From Cerrena zonata (taxonomy: Eukaryota; Basidiomycota; Agaricomycetes; Polyporales; Cerrenaceae): a stretch of DNA of 64,000 bases. The notes beneath the pieces were generated by a model. That model was given only the letters and a program-made list of their open reading frames with translations, was not told the origin of the DNA and ran no database searches. Location of the stretch: NCBI GenBank assembly GCA_038087015.1, contig JASBNA010000006.1, forward strand, positions 1,736,001 to 1,800,000, given 5' to 3'. Shown here one piece after another: positions 1 to 12,958 of this stretch. The first letter of the stretch is position 1. Every line of letters begins with the position of its first letter. The position numbers and the translations under genes were made by a program.

Positions 1-2338
1 ATATGCATTAGCTTCGTGGCTTCGTTGATTATGCTATGGTGATGTATGCTGTATACATCATACATCATACATCATACTACCCATATGACACTTGCGTCAT
101 GACCTTTACTGCCTCATGTTCTCTTTACCTCATCTGACTCTCTTTCAACGCGTCAAGGGTTGACGTGAATGCCTTCATATTTCCAATTATTCCAATGAAT
201 AAGCACGCATTCACATGCTATTTTCTCTCCTTGTTTCTGTTTTGTTGCTGTTTTGTTGCGTTCGATTTGTTCACTGTTATGGGACTAGCTTTATCTCCGA
301 ACGTGTTGACCATCCTTTATTTTCCTTATATCCCTCCCTCCGGACACACCTTCCTTTCCTGGCACCTATTTCCATATTCGGCCTCCATACTATCCCAAGG
401 ATGCCGAAATGGATTCCAGCGTGAAAAAGATAGGAGAGATTGAAGAGATCTCGATGATCTAGCGTCTCTCACTCACTCAGGCATTGCTGCTGCGGTTCCC
501 GCGTTTTTGTAGTCCAAGATGGTCGCCAGTATCGCCTGTGAGCGAGCCTGATCAAAATCAATGGGAGAGAAACGAGGATGCGCAGTCGGGGTTTCGAATA
601 AACAGGACACTCCCTCGAAACTCAAGCTCTCAAGTTCTCAAGCACGCGAGATCCATCTCCCTTCTTTCGCTCACGTCGTCCTGTCGGAGGCCGATCGACT
701 CATTCCCTCTCATCATCATTCTCGTGATATCGACACATCCATGCACCGACGAATGTCGAATTGCAATATGTCTACTCTCATCGCCATTTGTCGTATTCAA
801 CCTAAAGCTGGTCCCCCCAATTCAGACCGGATCAGCTGCGGTTTAGACGACGGAGGGAGATGCAGATGACAGGTCACGAAGGCGAAAAGATGAACAAGAT
901 CGCGGATGAAGATTGCGGATGGGATGATTGACAGAAGGAGGGTCACTTCTTTTTCATAACTCATCGGGTCTTCAATGCCAACTTTATCACAAAAACCACT
1001 ATCAATTCCGTATCATATGAAACCGCGCCTATACACACGGTCCCCCGTGACACCTCGTCCAGAGAAGCAACCAGGACACTCTCGTTGCACCTTTCGAGTC
1101 TGGTGATCTCGCTGCGTCGGAGTTTGGAGGATTTTTGGGACTTGGGAGAGAAGGAAGGGATGAATATGAATGAAGGGCAGGAAGTCGGAGAGTGAGACGC
1201 AGTGCCATATGTTTCCTTCTTGACCTCCTGGCTTCCTTCTCTTGCTTCGATCTCGGAAGCAGAAACGCGCACAAACAAACGGACACCATATCAATGTCCC
1301 CAATCTTGCTTCTCCGGAGTCCGGATCTCTCATCCCCCCGCCCCTTCTCTGTAGACTGTACAGCTGGCTGGGTGTTTGCCAATCCGGTGGGCGGAATCGA
1401 GGGTGCGAGATGGGTTGGATTTGGGTTTGGGATTAGGATTGCTTTGGGTGAGATTGAAGGTCGGGATAGGATGATTGCATTGAGTGATGCATCTGTCGGA
1501 TGAGACGAGCCGGTGAGAGGGAAGGCAATTAGAGGGGTGTTGCTAGGGAGGGGCATGACACCGGGCGTCTTGGGGAGGTAATAAGCCGTGCATTGAGGGT
1601 CGGTCTCGCATAGCTGCAGTTCTTGTTCGCACCGATTTCATTTTGGATTTTCTGTGTTTTCTTCTTTTCCACACTTTTTTGGTGCATGTGGGCTGTTGCT
1701 GACTTGTATTTGTTATTTCTGTTGCAGAGCCGAAGCAGAGGTGTTTATTCCGCTGGCCGCGCCGAGGTGAGTTTGTTTAATGGTCTGTGTCCGGATGGCC
1801 TGCATTCGAGCGCGCTCGGATGGAGGTGATCTGAGATTGGGTGAGAGTTTGAGTGCTGATGGCTATGCCGATGACGTCTGGTGTTGTGTGCGCATTCTAG
1901 CGGATTGATCTCCGCCACGATCGCGCGTCAGTGACGTCATGCGAAGCAGGGTGCTCCACCGTGAAGCGCGCGTTGTTATGAGAAGAGGACGGGAGATGGC
2001 GAGGGCGTAGAGAGAGAGAACAAGGATCAGACACAAGGGGGGCACACCTGAGCCTCGGCTGCTGTTAGGCCTAGCTAGCATCATGTACCAAATATACGCT
2101 GTAACTGCCATGGGAACACTGTGCAATCGAGAGAAATGGGGTTAGGTCTTGCGATGACGATCGGTCCTCGTCTTTAGCCTTTGCGCACGAGTCTCATTGT
2201 CGGTAATACTCGAAAGCTCCACCAGACGCCTGCCCGTCCTCTCTTGTACTCGTACATCCACCAACCAGGCCATCCCTCTTAAGCCACTCGGACCCACTCT
2301 CCACTCCTCTTCTCTCCCCCACACCACACCACCGTACA
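1..2338. other. Gene-free leader upstream of the zinc-finger gene
   Basis: No reading frame here has a recognisable domain or a convincing exon chain. The first 76 bases carry a short tandem repeat of the heptamer ATACATC (about 52-76). The rest is ordinary unique sequence with CT-rich patches just before the start codon at 2339. It probably holds the promoter and 5' leader of the downstream transcription factor, which often has long upstream regions in fungi; that is inference. The 175-codon minus-strand frame at 1029-1556 was examined and not supported. Confidence 0.5.
52..76. repeat. ATACATC heptamer microsatellite
   Basis: Three and a half head-to-tail copies of ATACATC can be read directly. 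No function is implied. Confidence 0.8.
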
Positions 2339-5300
2339 ATGGCGGGCGATCACAAAGTCAGTAGCCCCTCTCTCTGCACTCCCCCGCATACCCCGTACTA
2401 ACAGCCCATCCAGTGCCCAGTATGCAACTCGACCTTTACAAGACCACAACATGTCGCCAGACATATGCGATCCCGTTAGTACTCCGCTCCACCCTGCTCC
2501 CCGCCAATCAGCACCCGGGGAGTGTCTCGGCTCGAGTATCCGTATGCTGATACATTGTATTCACAGATACAGGAGATCGTCCCTACAAATGCACTCATTG
2601 CGGCGACCAGTTTGCGCGCAGGTACGCCCCCGCCCCCTTGCACTTGGAACGCAACCTTGACTGACACCTCGAACCTTAGTGATCTTCTTTCGCGTCATGT
2701 CAACAAATGTCATGCATCCGAGAAACCACCAGTCACCACCGCCCCCAACAATCGTCGCAAAGGTCCGACCGCTGCATCCAGAGCGACTACTTCCAAACAG
2801 GCCTGTGACCAGTGTGTCCAGAATAGCCTACCCTGCGATGGATGCAACCCCTGTTGTGAGTATATCTACATTCTCGAATCAGATAGAAGGGCCCTGGTCG
2901 ATGTGAAACTCCTCGTCTCTCAAGGGAATGGACTCGCTTACTCAGCGGCCCATTCTCTTTCGGGCGTTGCTGTGCTTGCTCATTCACACGTCGTTCGTTG
3001 CACCTGCAACGGGGGTTTAGTGTGCTGCACACACCACAAATTTCGCATTTAATGCTATTTTTATGGTTGCAAACCCAGAGTTCGGGCTTACAATAACGCA
3101 TATACCCACGTTTTGGCACATCAGACCACTCATAGTGTTCCTTTCTAACGTCCTCATCAATACCATCGACATTCTGACCCTTTTGCGTTGACAGCGAAAT
3201 GCGTTCAGCGGAAATTCCGGTGTACGTACGTGAAATTCCACCGACAGACCGCACCTCAAGGTCCTGGTCATCCACCTCCGTCTGCACTAGCCCCAAACCA
3301 TCCGCACGCGCATCATCATCACATGCACTCCCGGGATAGTCTTCTCTCGTCAGCAGGACTTGCGTCTACCTCACTGCTAGGGAACGATTTTATATTGGCT
3401 CCCCCTCCTGGGGCCGGATCGTTGGGTATGAATACCAATCTCTACGGACAAAGTCTCGCCGGGATGGCTATCGCCAGCTCTATGGAATATCCAGCCTACC
3501 CTGGCTATGCGCCTACTACCACTACGGGTCTAGACCAAAGGCATAGTCCGACACCTAGCCTCACGCTATCTACCAGCACTCGAGATTCGGCCTCTCTAGA
3601 TGGGTCACCAGATCTGCTTGCTCGGTATCGTAATGAACAGCTGCTCCGCTCTAACAACGGGGTCAGCTTGCCCGGAATCGGAACTATCGCTGGCGGGTCG
3701 TACCCCGGAAGTGCAGCCAATGCAAATCAACTTGGATTAGCCGCTACGACGAGCTCTCAGGCTTATCCGCCGCCTTCCACGACCGCTGGTGGATTGACTG
3801 GATTGTATCACGATTCAAATCCAGCATGGCAACACGGTCAGGCGTCCTACCAGACCGCTGACCCTACTCACAAAGAGTACAACGCTAGCGGTCGCTTGCA
3901 GTTTCCTACCTCGCTCTCGCAGCCTCAACCGCAACTAAACAACTCGGCTCCCAATGTTTCGTCTGGCGGGTATCCAGGATACCACCCGAACGCTGCAGGG
4001 AGCCAGTATTCCTTTCGTGACCTCCGTCAACAACAGCACCAACAACAGGAGGCTCCCCACGTTCGAGCGGGGAGTGAGGATTCTGTAACTAATAGCTCGG
4101 TAGATGAGTATAATAGTGGCAGACCGCATACGAGTCACGCCTATCCTACCGGTTCGTCTTCGCCTTCCAGACAGCACCATCAGCAGCAGCAGGCTCATGA
4201 ACAGCAGAATCATCAGCAAGATTTTTACGCACAGACTCGCCGAGATTCTCTGCCCCAGGACGGGGAGGGCGGGTTTAGTAGTGCGTTCGGGTTGATGTCC
4301 TTGGATGACCCTGCGGTACTGGCTGGCCTGCGGAACGATGGGGCTCCGTTCTTCTCGGACGTCAACCCTACTTCCCAGGGACCTGGAGATGCGTCGACCG
4401 TTGGGGCGCCTTCGTCCGCGACGAGTGACCGTCCTCAGAGGAACAGTTTCAGCTCGTCGACCCCGTTCAGAAACGAGAGTAACATCGGCGACGGTAACTC
4501 TCAGACATCGCTCATCAGCGTCGATCAAGACGGCAATGTCCACGTCTCGAATCATCACCTCGAACGTCCGCTTTCCCAGCCTCATTTTGGTGCGCAGGAT
4601 CAGCAGCAACAGGGCTCTTCGTCGGGCCTTCCTTTCCCTTCCCTACCTACTCCGTTATCTAGCAAGGAGGACTTGAAGGAATTTTGGCGTCAGTACCTTA
4701 AAACCCCACTCACCGGTCCTGGTAGCGGGACCGGGTTTACTCCATTTTTCGGTCCAAATTCAACCATGGGTGGTCTCATTACGCCTACGGCTAGTGGTGA
4801 ACACCTGCAATTGGGATACGGATTTGGAGGTGAGCAGAGACCGCAGTTGAGCCCAACGCGGAGGCATAGTAGAGTAGCGAGTCTTCCGAGTATGAAAACT
4901 CCGACGCTTGCGATGAACGAGTGGTTGTTCAACGCGAATGCAACACCATCAAACTCTTCTTCGTCTCAGCAGCAGACCGGTCAACAACAACCGGTACAAC
5001 AACAGCAGCAGGGTCAGTCACATCAGGGGATGTTTGGGTTCGGGGGAATCCCGCCTCAATTTAATCTGCATCTCGGGAAAGGGTCGTTGAAGAGGGATAA
5101 AGTGCCTGTGGATTCAACCGCTCAGGAAGCGCGGCAACATTCTGTTGCACGACCTGTTGCGCAGACTCATGTTGAACGGCAGATGGCTCAGAACACTAGT
5201 GGCTCTGAAGACGACAATCTCGATTCGTATAAGCAGGCAATCATCGCACGTCAGACACATACCCAACTCCATTTAGCTCCTCGCACTCATGTTGAACGAC

Positions 5301-5989
5301 AGATGGTTCAGGAACCCAACGACTCTACCGCCGATGACGATCTCAATTCGTACAAGCAAGCCGTCCTCGCACGTAAAGCACCTACGCAACTTCATCTGGC
5401 TCCTCGGAAGAGGGGAAAGACGATACATAGTGGGCTCTTGATGGGTGGGACGGGGAGCAAGGATCTTGTGGAGGATACACCGCTTACTTCACCTCCTACT
5501 GCTACGTCTGCTCTTCCGCCTCTGAGCAAGACTGTTAGTGCGGATGGGTATGCTAGACCGGGCAGTTCGTCTAGTTCGTTGGCGGACGCATTTGGTATGC
5601 AACGTCAGAGTAGTGACGGGAGTGGGAGAGATTCGCCTACACCTGGTCCGAGACAACAACATCATTTCCTTCAACCTCCGCCGCCACCTTTCCATCTTCA
5701 GCGTCCTACCCCTTCGATGTCTCCTACCAACGTCGCCTCTCACCCTAATTCATCCGCTTCACCTGAATTACATTATTCACCTGTTGATCACGAGTATGCT
5801 GGTTCTGCTAGACCTACGTTCAAACGTCTCGCGTCGCAGACTCTAGGTCCGGAACATGCGAAGAGGGCTTTGTTGGGCCCTGCGGGATGGGATGAGGAGG
5901 TCGTGAGTGAGGAGGATGATAACTCGAGTAGAGGAACAAGTAGTCGAGGTGCGAGTGAGGGACGAGAGGCGACTGTTGCTGTTGCGTGA
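2339..5989 (+). CDS. C2H2 plus Zn2Cys6 dual zinc-finger transcription factor
   Basis: Five exons give 1,034 residues: 2339-2356, 2414-2474, 2567-2621, 2680-2855 and 3195-5989; phases agree at every junction. The N-terminus carries two adjacent classical C2H2 fingers (CPVC...H...H, then CTHC...H...C-type end). A fungal binuclear cluster follows, starting ACDQCVQNSLPCDGC and closing KCVQRKFRC across the last intron. This C2H2-next-to-Zn2Cys6 arrangement is known in ascomycete and basidiomycete regulators. The remaining 900 residues are low complexity (Ser, Gln, His, Pro), as in activation regions. A 40-residue block is duplicated in tandem near 5165-5407. The protein is nuclear by inference, and the target genes cannot be told from sequence. 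The last exon alone is 2.8 kb, in contrast with the tiny finger exons. Start is the ATG directly before the first finger exon; no competing upstream ATG is in frame close by. Confidence 0.93.
5165..5407 (+). repeat. Tandem 40/41-codon duplication inside the zinc-finger gene
   Basis: Unit 1 (5165-5284) and unit 2 (5285-5407) both begin THVERQM and both end TQLHLAPR, sharing DSYKQA/NSYKQA in the middle. The two units abut exactly with no spacer. One codon of length difference and scattered substitutions suggest an old in-frame duplication kept in the protein. Confidence 0.9.
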
Positions 5990-7453
5990 AGTCCCAGTTT
6001 TTCCAAGGTTTTCGATCTTCATATATTCATACATCATATGTCGAAGTTGCCAGACGTGGATATGTTTTATAGATACAATATGGCCGTCGTGTATTTTTGT
6101 TGTTTGCAAGGACGTTTTTCTCGTAGTTGGAGCGACCTTGTTGGCCATACATACCATACTTAATCTCTTTTTCTTGTTTTTTTTCTCACTTTGTTATGAT
6201 AAACTACTCTTTGGCTTTCTCAGCCCTTTGGACTGTCAATAATAACGCTTTTCTCCTTTCTTTTCGTTCTTTATTCCTCTTTTGTATTCTTACTTTGTAT
6301 ACTCAACTAAGGAGCTTGCTTTATGACATTGAGCTTCCCTTTACTGCTGATGGTATTCTTCTCACTCTCAAGTAGTAGTTTCCTCGCGGCTACGGCTACG
6401 TCTGATGTATTATCATGTACCAATGAGTGCATCCAACCTGTGTAACGATAACAATCGAATCATTATCTCACATGTACTACAACGGTTGGAATTGTATTTC
6501 AAACATCTCAGGCATCCGAGACGTACTCAGTACGTCAAGACGCATCATACTGGGCACTCTATCGAACAGTTACAGTACCGCCATTCTGAAAATGGAACGT
6601 TGGTACGATTTTTTTTGGAATTTGAAAGAGGACGAATTCGAAAGACTTTGTCGTTATCTCCGTGGACTAGGCCGGATGGAGTATTTGGTATCCCATTCGG
6701 TAACAACAGCCTGTCAGTGACAGCACGGCTACTAGCCTGCCTGTGGGTGTTACAGCCTGAGGTTGGACCCTCGTTTTTGTTAAACTCAAGCTCAAGGTTC
6801 AGTCTCGGATGTGACTGGTGGTATTTCAAGTAGAGACCCTAATGTCCTGGTATATACTTGGGTATGCGGATACTCGTTAGACAGCCGCTCCACCTTCCCT
6901 CATCATATATATATATATATATCTTCTACATCCTTCCTTATAGTAGGTAGACCCTGACTTAATACGCCACTCATAATACTATGCGTCGAGCCCCTTGCGT
7001 CACTTCTTCGTATACAGTTTGGAACCCGCGACGTCATTTGGGTATTAAGAGTTGGTATGGAACTAGACTTGTGGGATTATTATGACCGTGATGATGTCGA
7101 TGTGATCCTCTGCAAGCGGGAGCTCGCTCGCAAAGAATGAACGAGCCAGGTTGGCTTGATAAAACGTGGACTTGAAATGAAAACTGGGTTTCATACCCTC
7201 CCCTTCTCACTGGCATACGCAATTCGAGTCGACTTGATCTTAGGGTGGTGCAGGGTCGGAGGACGAACGACGATGACACGGTACGGGGTTATCGGCGATG
7301 GTAATCATATCTCTTCATATCACCCTCTAGAATGGAGACCCGATTTGGAATGTCGTAGGGTGGTTCGTGATCCTGCATATCCTATAGGTTATCTAGAAAT
7401 TCCAAGGATGCCTCTTGAGCTTGAACACACGTTTTCGTATAGTGGAGTAGAAA
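5990..7453. other. Gene-free stretch with an AT microsatellite
   Basis: I see no supported gene. Frames such as 6405-6833 have no domain and no exon partners. An (AT)n run lies at about 6905-6922. The first few hundred bases are T-rich and are the likely 3' end of the zinc-finger gene. Confidence 0.5.
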
Positions 7454-9281
7454 TCACCATATTAACAAGAATCTGAAAGTAATAGAGGATTCCCGAGCTT
7501 TGGTGACCCATTCCGTCTCTGCATCCCATACTACATCCCACAGAGGGATCACCGGGGTCGTGAATGTGTCCGAAATGACCTGGACATGGAGATTAACTGA
7601 ATATGGACCAGAGGCGAATCCCGGTAGATCTCCCGGTGCCGTTTGATTTGTATGGACAGCGTTGCCTGTACATATAATCAATCGTTCGTGCAAGACTCGA
7701 CAAATATGCTGAGTCCAAAGCTCTGCAGCACCTGAAGCAAACTTCGAAGGGCACGTCGGGGGGCACGCGCTCCCCCAGTCCATCTCCGAGCTCCCTACCA
7801 CGAATCTCGGGCATGTCCACTATTTCGATCCTTTCCAGGTTAGGGAATGTTTGAACATATCTTGTCTTGTCTGGATGATAACTTAGTACGGGTTTTAGAA
7901 GGTCTTTGGCCAACGTGATGGATTCTTCACTGCAAGGCGTAAAACAGTAATGGAAGGGAGAAACATGAAATCCTCTATCGGTCGGCAAATGCGCAGGATA
8001 TCAAGATGTAATTGACGCACACACGTCAGATTGAGCCTGGACGTGATACCACCGACGCTCGTAGGTAGTTGGTGGGGTGAAATATTTATGGTTATCTCGA
8101 GAGGTGCGTGTTGACGTGGTTGCTGGAAATGACCAGTGTCCGCTGCGAGGCTGTCTTCGTTACCAGCCGACAGATATATAGAGGCCCAATCGTACTCGAT
8201 ACTGTATCGAGGGAAGGCAGGGAATGATGCACTGCGTTCTATAATTTCCGACATACTAGCAGCGAGACTTGAGATATCCGATGCTGACCCGTAAGCGTAT
8301 ACTTTGAGTTCTGCAACAGAGACAATGTCCAATTTCTCAAGGAAAGCAGCACAGTTCGAAACATTGTCCGACAATAGACAATCGAGTCAGATAAGGCAGT
8401 TGTACGATGGAGGGTAAAGAAGTGGACCAGAGAGTGCTAAATGCTGTGTGTAGGTGAAGTTGTTTCAATAGAGGCATATTATCAAGTGCCCTCAGTATAT
8501 CTCCCATTTGAAGCCGACTATCAGGGGTATTAAGCCTCAAAGATAGTGTCTCCAGTGTAGAATGGGAGAGTAATGGTGGTGACTCGATCTTCCACTTCAG
8601 GTTCCCCATGAGCCTGAAGTATTGCAGATTCGTGGGTAAGTTGCCAGCGAAGCGGGGTGTTGACGCCTCGCCATAGGCACAGACGAGTTGAAGGACACGT
8701 AGTGATGGCAAGAATAAGGGGATGAAAATGTCGAGCCAGGTAAAAATATTGTGGGGTGCAGAGATCTTGAGAGATGCGATGCGACGGGGATGGTGCTTGA
8801 ATATGTATTTGGTAAGTGATTTAGTCGGATAATTTTCGACCGGAGAATAGCTAGAAAAGACTACACTCAGAGGCGCCAATACCGATCGTGGAATGAGCGC
8901 AATTGTCCACGCTGGCCACCCCAAATCGATAAAAGTCCATAGGGTAGCAGTCTCTGTTGCGACGACACGCCAACGAGAGCAGACATGTGTCAACCGGACA
9001 ATATTGAACGGGTTGCGACGTTTTGCGTTTTCTGGGAGTGTATCCTGTATGTAAAACATAAAGATTATGAGAAGGACGTCCATCGGAATCTTGCCTATAG
9101 GCTGGAAACTATTGAGAAGTCGTCTGTCCTGTGCTAGCGCGGATTCTTCCTGGGCTATCGCAGTCTCATATGTCTGCTTCATCTTCAATATTGTAACCAT
9201 ACGAGCTTGGATGTTATCGAGTAGAGCGTCCGTTCCTGTCTCCATATTTATGATAGGAATATTCGAGTGTGTTGCGGACAT
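7454..9281 (-). pseudogene. F-box-like protein, broken by frame switches
   Basis: The first part (9281 to about 8350) reads as a typical Agaricomycete F-box-like protein: a short coiled region, the F-box core (PIGKIPMDVLLIIF), then THVCSRWR and a leucine-rich-like tail. Homology to the neighbouring paralogue at 9541-11341 continues to the end, but only by changing frame. First switch near 8356, where GTCGGAC in place of GTCGAC gives one extra base and restoring it matches the paralogue residue for residue. Second near 7945. Third near 7700. The final segment ends SSITFRF, matching SSITFKF of the paralogue. F-box proteins pick substrates for SCF ubiquitin ligases; these families expand and decay quickly in mushrooms. 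Either a decayed gene or a region with base-calling errors; three breaks favour decay. Confidence 0.75.
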
Positions 9282-9540
9282 TCAAGTTGAATGGCTCGAG
9301 AAATTTAGTGGCAAAGTGATCGATCAGTCAAACAAGCACAAACATATTTTTGCCTACTCAGGCCAAAAGGTTTCCTTACAAATTACTTGACCGTGACGTT
9401 GGACTTTAAAGCTTAAGAAGACTTTAAAGCTGCTGTGGATATTTGAACATCTGGAAGGACCGTAGCGTGTACCTTGATATATCTTATCGTGAGTAATTTC
9501 CCTTCATGAATACTGCTATTTCACAATCGACCCATGACAG

Positions 9541-11341
9541 ATGCAAACACATAACCTTTCAGAAGATGCTTATCTGCGGCAACATGAGCTAGCGTGACTG
9601 GAGGAAAAGAACGCCTGCTCTGAGATGTTAAGAAAACACGACGAATCACTTGCGCACCATAGGCAGATTCTCAACAGTCGACGTCCCATTGGAAGACTGC
9701 CCGTGGAAATACTCCTGGCCATCTTCGTATCCTGCATTAAAGACGCCCCACTGAAAAGACATGGGTCGCGCGATCCCTGGGAAGGTGTTCGACTTACCCA
9801 CGTCTGCTCCCGCTGGCGGAGTGCAGCAATCAGTTTTCCGTTCCTATGGGACAGTGTGGATTTGAGCTGGCCTGCATGGACGAAAGAATTGATCATGCGC
9901 TCACAAGAAGCACTCCTCACTATAACATACACATCTAGACTCACAAGACCTCGACGTGAAGACACCTTCAATAAACCGATCACGAACTATGTTTTTAAAC
10001 ACCGCGCACGTCGAATTGTGTACCTTCATATATGCACACCTCGTGTTCAATTGCGACAACTTTACCACACATTCCCTTTACACATGCCAGCACTTCGCGT
10101 TGTCATACTATCTAACGGTACCTCCTTCAATCCAAGTCCCACCGGTCTACCCTTGGCCGTCGTTCATGTCGCACGCCAATGACCTCCGATACTTTCATCT
10201 TGATGGTGAATGGGCAGTCGACTCACCCCTTTCTCTATTCTGCCCATCGTTGCTCTCTCTCAAGCTCCAACTTAGCAAAATTCGTCCTAATCTCTCCCTC
10301 AGAGAAGTCACTGGAGCTCTAACCTGTATGACCTCTCTCAAGTATCTCTCCCTTAGTAGTATTTTCGACTTCAGAAATCCATTTCAAGCCAACAGCGTTT
10401 CTTTACCCATACATTTGCCGCAATTGGTGCACCTGACAGTGTCTGGTTCAGTCGCCAACAGTGCTGCCCTCCTCAAGCATCTCAAATTGGTATCCTTAAC
10501 CTCGTTGAGGGTCAACGCAATGGGATATGACTCCTTTTTGGAAGTCAATTCTCTGTGTTCTGTCGTCGCTGACACGATAGAAGGTAGCCCCTTGTTTCCA
10601 TCACTAGCTCGAATCAATCTCACCCACCGAAGAGGAATGAAGGAGCTCAATGCCGGTGAATCTGACAGTGTGTGCTCAAAACCACATCGATTTTCCCAAC
10701 CCCGTTCACTTACATTCCTGCATGTCCACATTCATAATCTGGCAATAGATTTTCCGAACGACGTAGACCTCACTGCTCTGATCTCACGGTTGAACCTGTC
10801 CAAGCTTCAACAGTTAGACCTAGATATCACTATGCCTTGCCCTTCCATTGCCATATTTTCACGTCTTACGACGGTGACTACACTTCGTATATGGGGGGAA
10901 ACGCTCATGGACCTCCCTATGATCATGTCTTTCCAATCAATCACGGCATTCCCTGCGTTGAAACGACTAGAGATTAGGCATGTCGTCGCCGATGATGATC
11001 CAGAGACCGTTCAATATGAGTCATGCCCCAACGAGCTCCACGAAGTTTTCAAGCTTCGTTGTCAAGATTCGAGCACTCCTTTCGAACTTTGCTTTGGACA
11101 ATGCATCTATCCGCCTCAGGAGATATGCGAAGCAATCATCGCCGGTATATTCTCCGCATACGAGAACTGTATCCAACCAGGTGGGACGAGGATTGATGCT
11201 CAAGCTCTGAATAATGTCTCTATGATTTGCGATGCTTCAGGGCACGCAGTTCGGAAAGAAGACTTCACCTGGATGGAAGACTGGACAAATATTATGATGG
11301 TCTCTTCTATCACCTTCAAGTTCCAGGCAACTCAAGACTGA
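9541..11341 (+). pseudogene. F-box-like protein, nonsense codon plus one frameshift
   Basis: An intron-like segment (gtgagt...acag) ends immediately before an ATG at 9541. The frame reads 18 codons and hits TGA at 9595-9597, where the preceding and following residues (LRQHELA, then LEEKNA) look continuous; an ancestral CGA is a natural guess. The frame resumes with the F-box core (PIGRLPVEILLAIF, THVCSRWR) and switches once near 10140-10170 (LPLAVV to HANDLRYF) before running cleanly to 11341. The protein would be about 600 residues, F-box plus leucine-rich repeats, the class that delivers targets to SCF ligase. It is divergent from its paralogue at 7454-9281, with about 260 bp between the starts. 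An ATG at 9625 could still give a shortened F-box peptide. Confidence 0.7.
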
Positions 11342-12369
11342 TAGAAGACTAGTACTATTGTTAGGAGAAGGGTATGTAAATCGAGTATAGTCGAGCATAT
11401 GTCCATTCAACGATCATGCTGTTTGTCGCAGCTCCTTTCGTTGATACTACATTAACATTGTCCCTTATAGCCCTTTATTATCAAAATACGCATCTCGGCC
11501 ACTTGGTTATTACGCCGATACCATTGGTACAAATCCGGGAGACGTTCAGTATGCGTACAATACCTTTGATGGAATCAGTACACAGATCATGTAGCTTCCT
11601 CACATCTACGTATTCGAACACTGTTGAGGACCGGCCAATTAGCGACATGATTTTACCTGGAAGAATGAATGGACTACGGTTGTGAAGAAATCATCAACGG
11701 CTTTCGCTTTTGGGACAATTAACTTTCAAGTTTGCCATCAAGAACTTAGTAGGCGAATGTTATGTGATTTGAGGAGGACCATTTTCCGAGTCGTCAACCC
11801 TCGAACGTGCTCATACCGCTTTAGGACGACATGGTAATACAGGATGTGCTATGTGCTGAATAAGTAAGTCCTGCCAGAGGGCGTTGCAGCCTAGCGTCGT
11901 CACGTCAGCTCGATGATGCAACAACGCCATTGCTACATTTAGCTTGAATTCGCTCAATCGGGAAAGCTTAGCGCTAGATTTGTCGATCGTAATCTGCCAC
12001 CTTTTAGTAATTTGACTCCTTTCACTGCTACCGCCTCTGACTGTGTCTACTTCATAAAGCGAGGTTGGAGGACATAAGGCTAATTTCTTGCAACGATATG
12101 ACTCGCGTAACAGTGAGGAGGGTAGGCAGTTGCTCACACTTGATCATTCGCCGATGAATTTGGGAAGGAACCACAACTTCAAGTATGTATGTGTTACTAC
12201 CAAATTAACATACTGGCAAAGTGATTAGGACGTCCATATATAATGAAATCTTCAGACGTGCTGATTAAGTCCAATGGCTTATAAATCGAGTATCTTTCTG
12301 CATGGCCTTTATCGTCGCTAATGGTAGTATTGTACACAGTGTTTACTTCTTCATTGATAGATCGACGAG
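11342..12369. other. Gene-free stretch between F-box and orphan gene
   Basis: No gene is supported. A minus-strand frame at 11811-12137 and a plus-strand frame at 11416-11685 lack domains and exon partners. A short segment around 11670-11735 vaguely echoes the F-box paralogue C-terminus but is too weak to call. Confidence 0.4.
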
Positions 12370-12958
12370 TCACTTCTTGCTGGAACTGTCTTCCTCGTCT
12401 CTAGTTGAGCCACCCTCGCAGTTCCGATTTACACTCTCCCCATAACCCGACGCTAACATCCGGCCCACCTCCTCTTTGCTGTCAGGATTCCTATCATACG
12501 GATCCAAACTCGTATGGGGATCAGGAGCTGCAAAATCTCTGTAAGCCTCATGCCTAAAGTGTTCTCTTGAACTTGAATCCCGACCCTGTTTGGCGTCCTG
12601 TAATTCGCTACCAATAGGTCCGCCATTCACCGACTGGTCCAGTAGCCCGTTATTGTTGTCGTCCGCACGTTCTGGGTGACCACGTTGTGCTACTGGTGAC
12701 CAGGAATTCTTTGGGGAGCCATATCCCCCCTCCGATGTACCTATGTAAACATTAGGATACAGTAGGTATATCCATCTCGGTTGAACTTACTGTCGTGTTC
12801 GGAAGGATAGTTTTGGGTCTCATAGTCCAAATTATCCCCTTGGTTGCTAGCTGCTATAATACAACCCCAGCCTGAGCGAATATGCATAGTGCTGAAGATG
12901 ACCTACATTTGTTAACGAGTGACCCTCTGAGTCCAGTGCTGGCGTATTCGTCGCTCAT
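12370..12958 (-). CDS. Small hydrophilic orphan protein, 161 residues
   Basis: Three exons fit perfectly: 12907-12958, 12791-12853 and 12370-12740, with 53 and 50 nt introns bearing gtaggt/gtaagt donors and tag acceptors; total 486 nt including stop. The product starts MSDEYASTGLRGS and is rich in Ser, Asp, Glu, Gly and Asn, with no hydrophobic segment, signal peptide or recognised domain. It may be intrinsically disordered, like many small stress-related fungal proteins, but I do not recognise the family. It lies on the same strand as, and 328 bp downstream of, the MFS transporter stop codon. The clean splice phases are the main support that it is real. Confidence 0.7.

Noticed and set aside
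1029..1556. 175-codon minus-strand open frame
   Set aside because: No domain, no exon partners, composition like noncoding sequence, and overlapping open frames on both strands.
6405..6833. 142-codon plus-strand open frame after the zinc-finger gene
   Set aside because: No recognisable motif; overlaps other frames of similar length.
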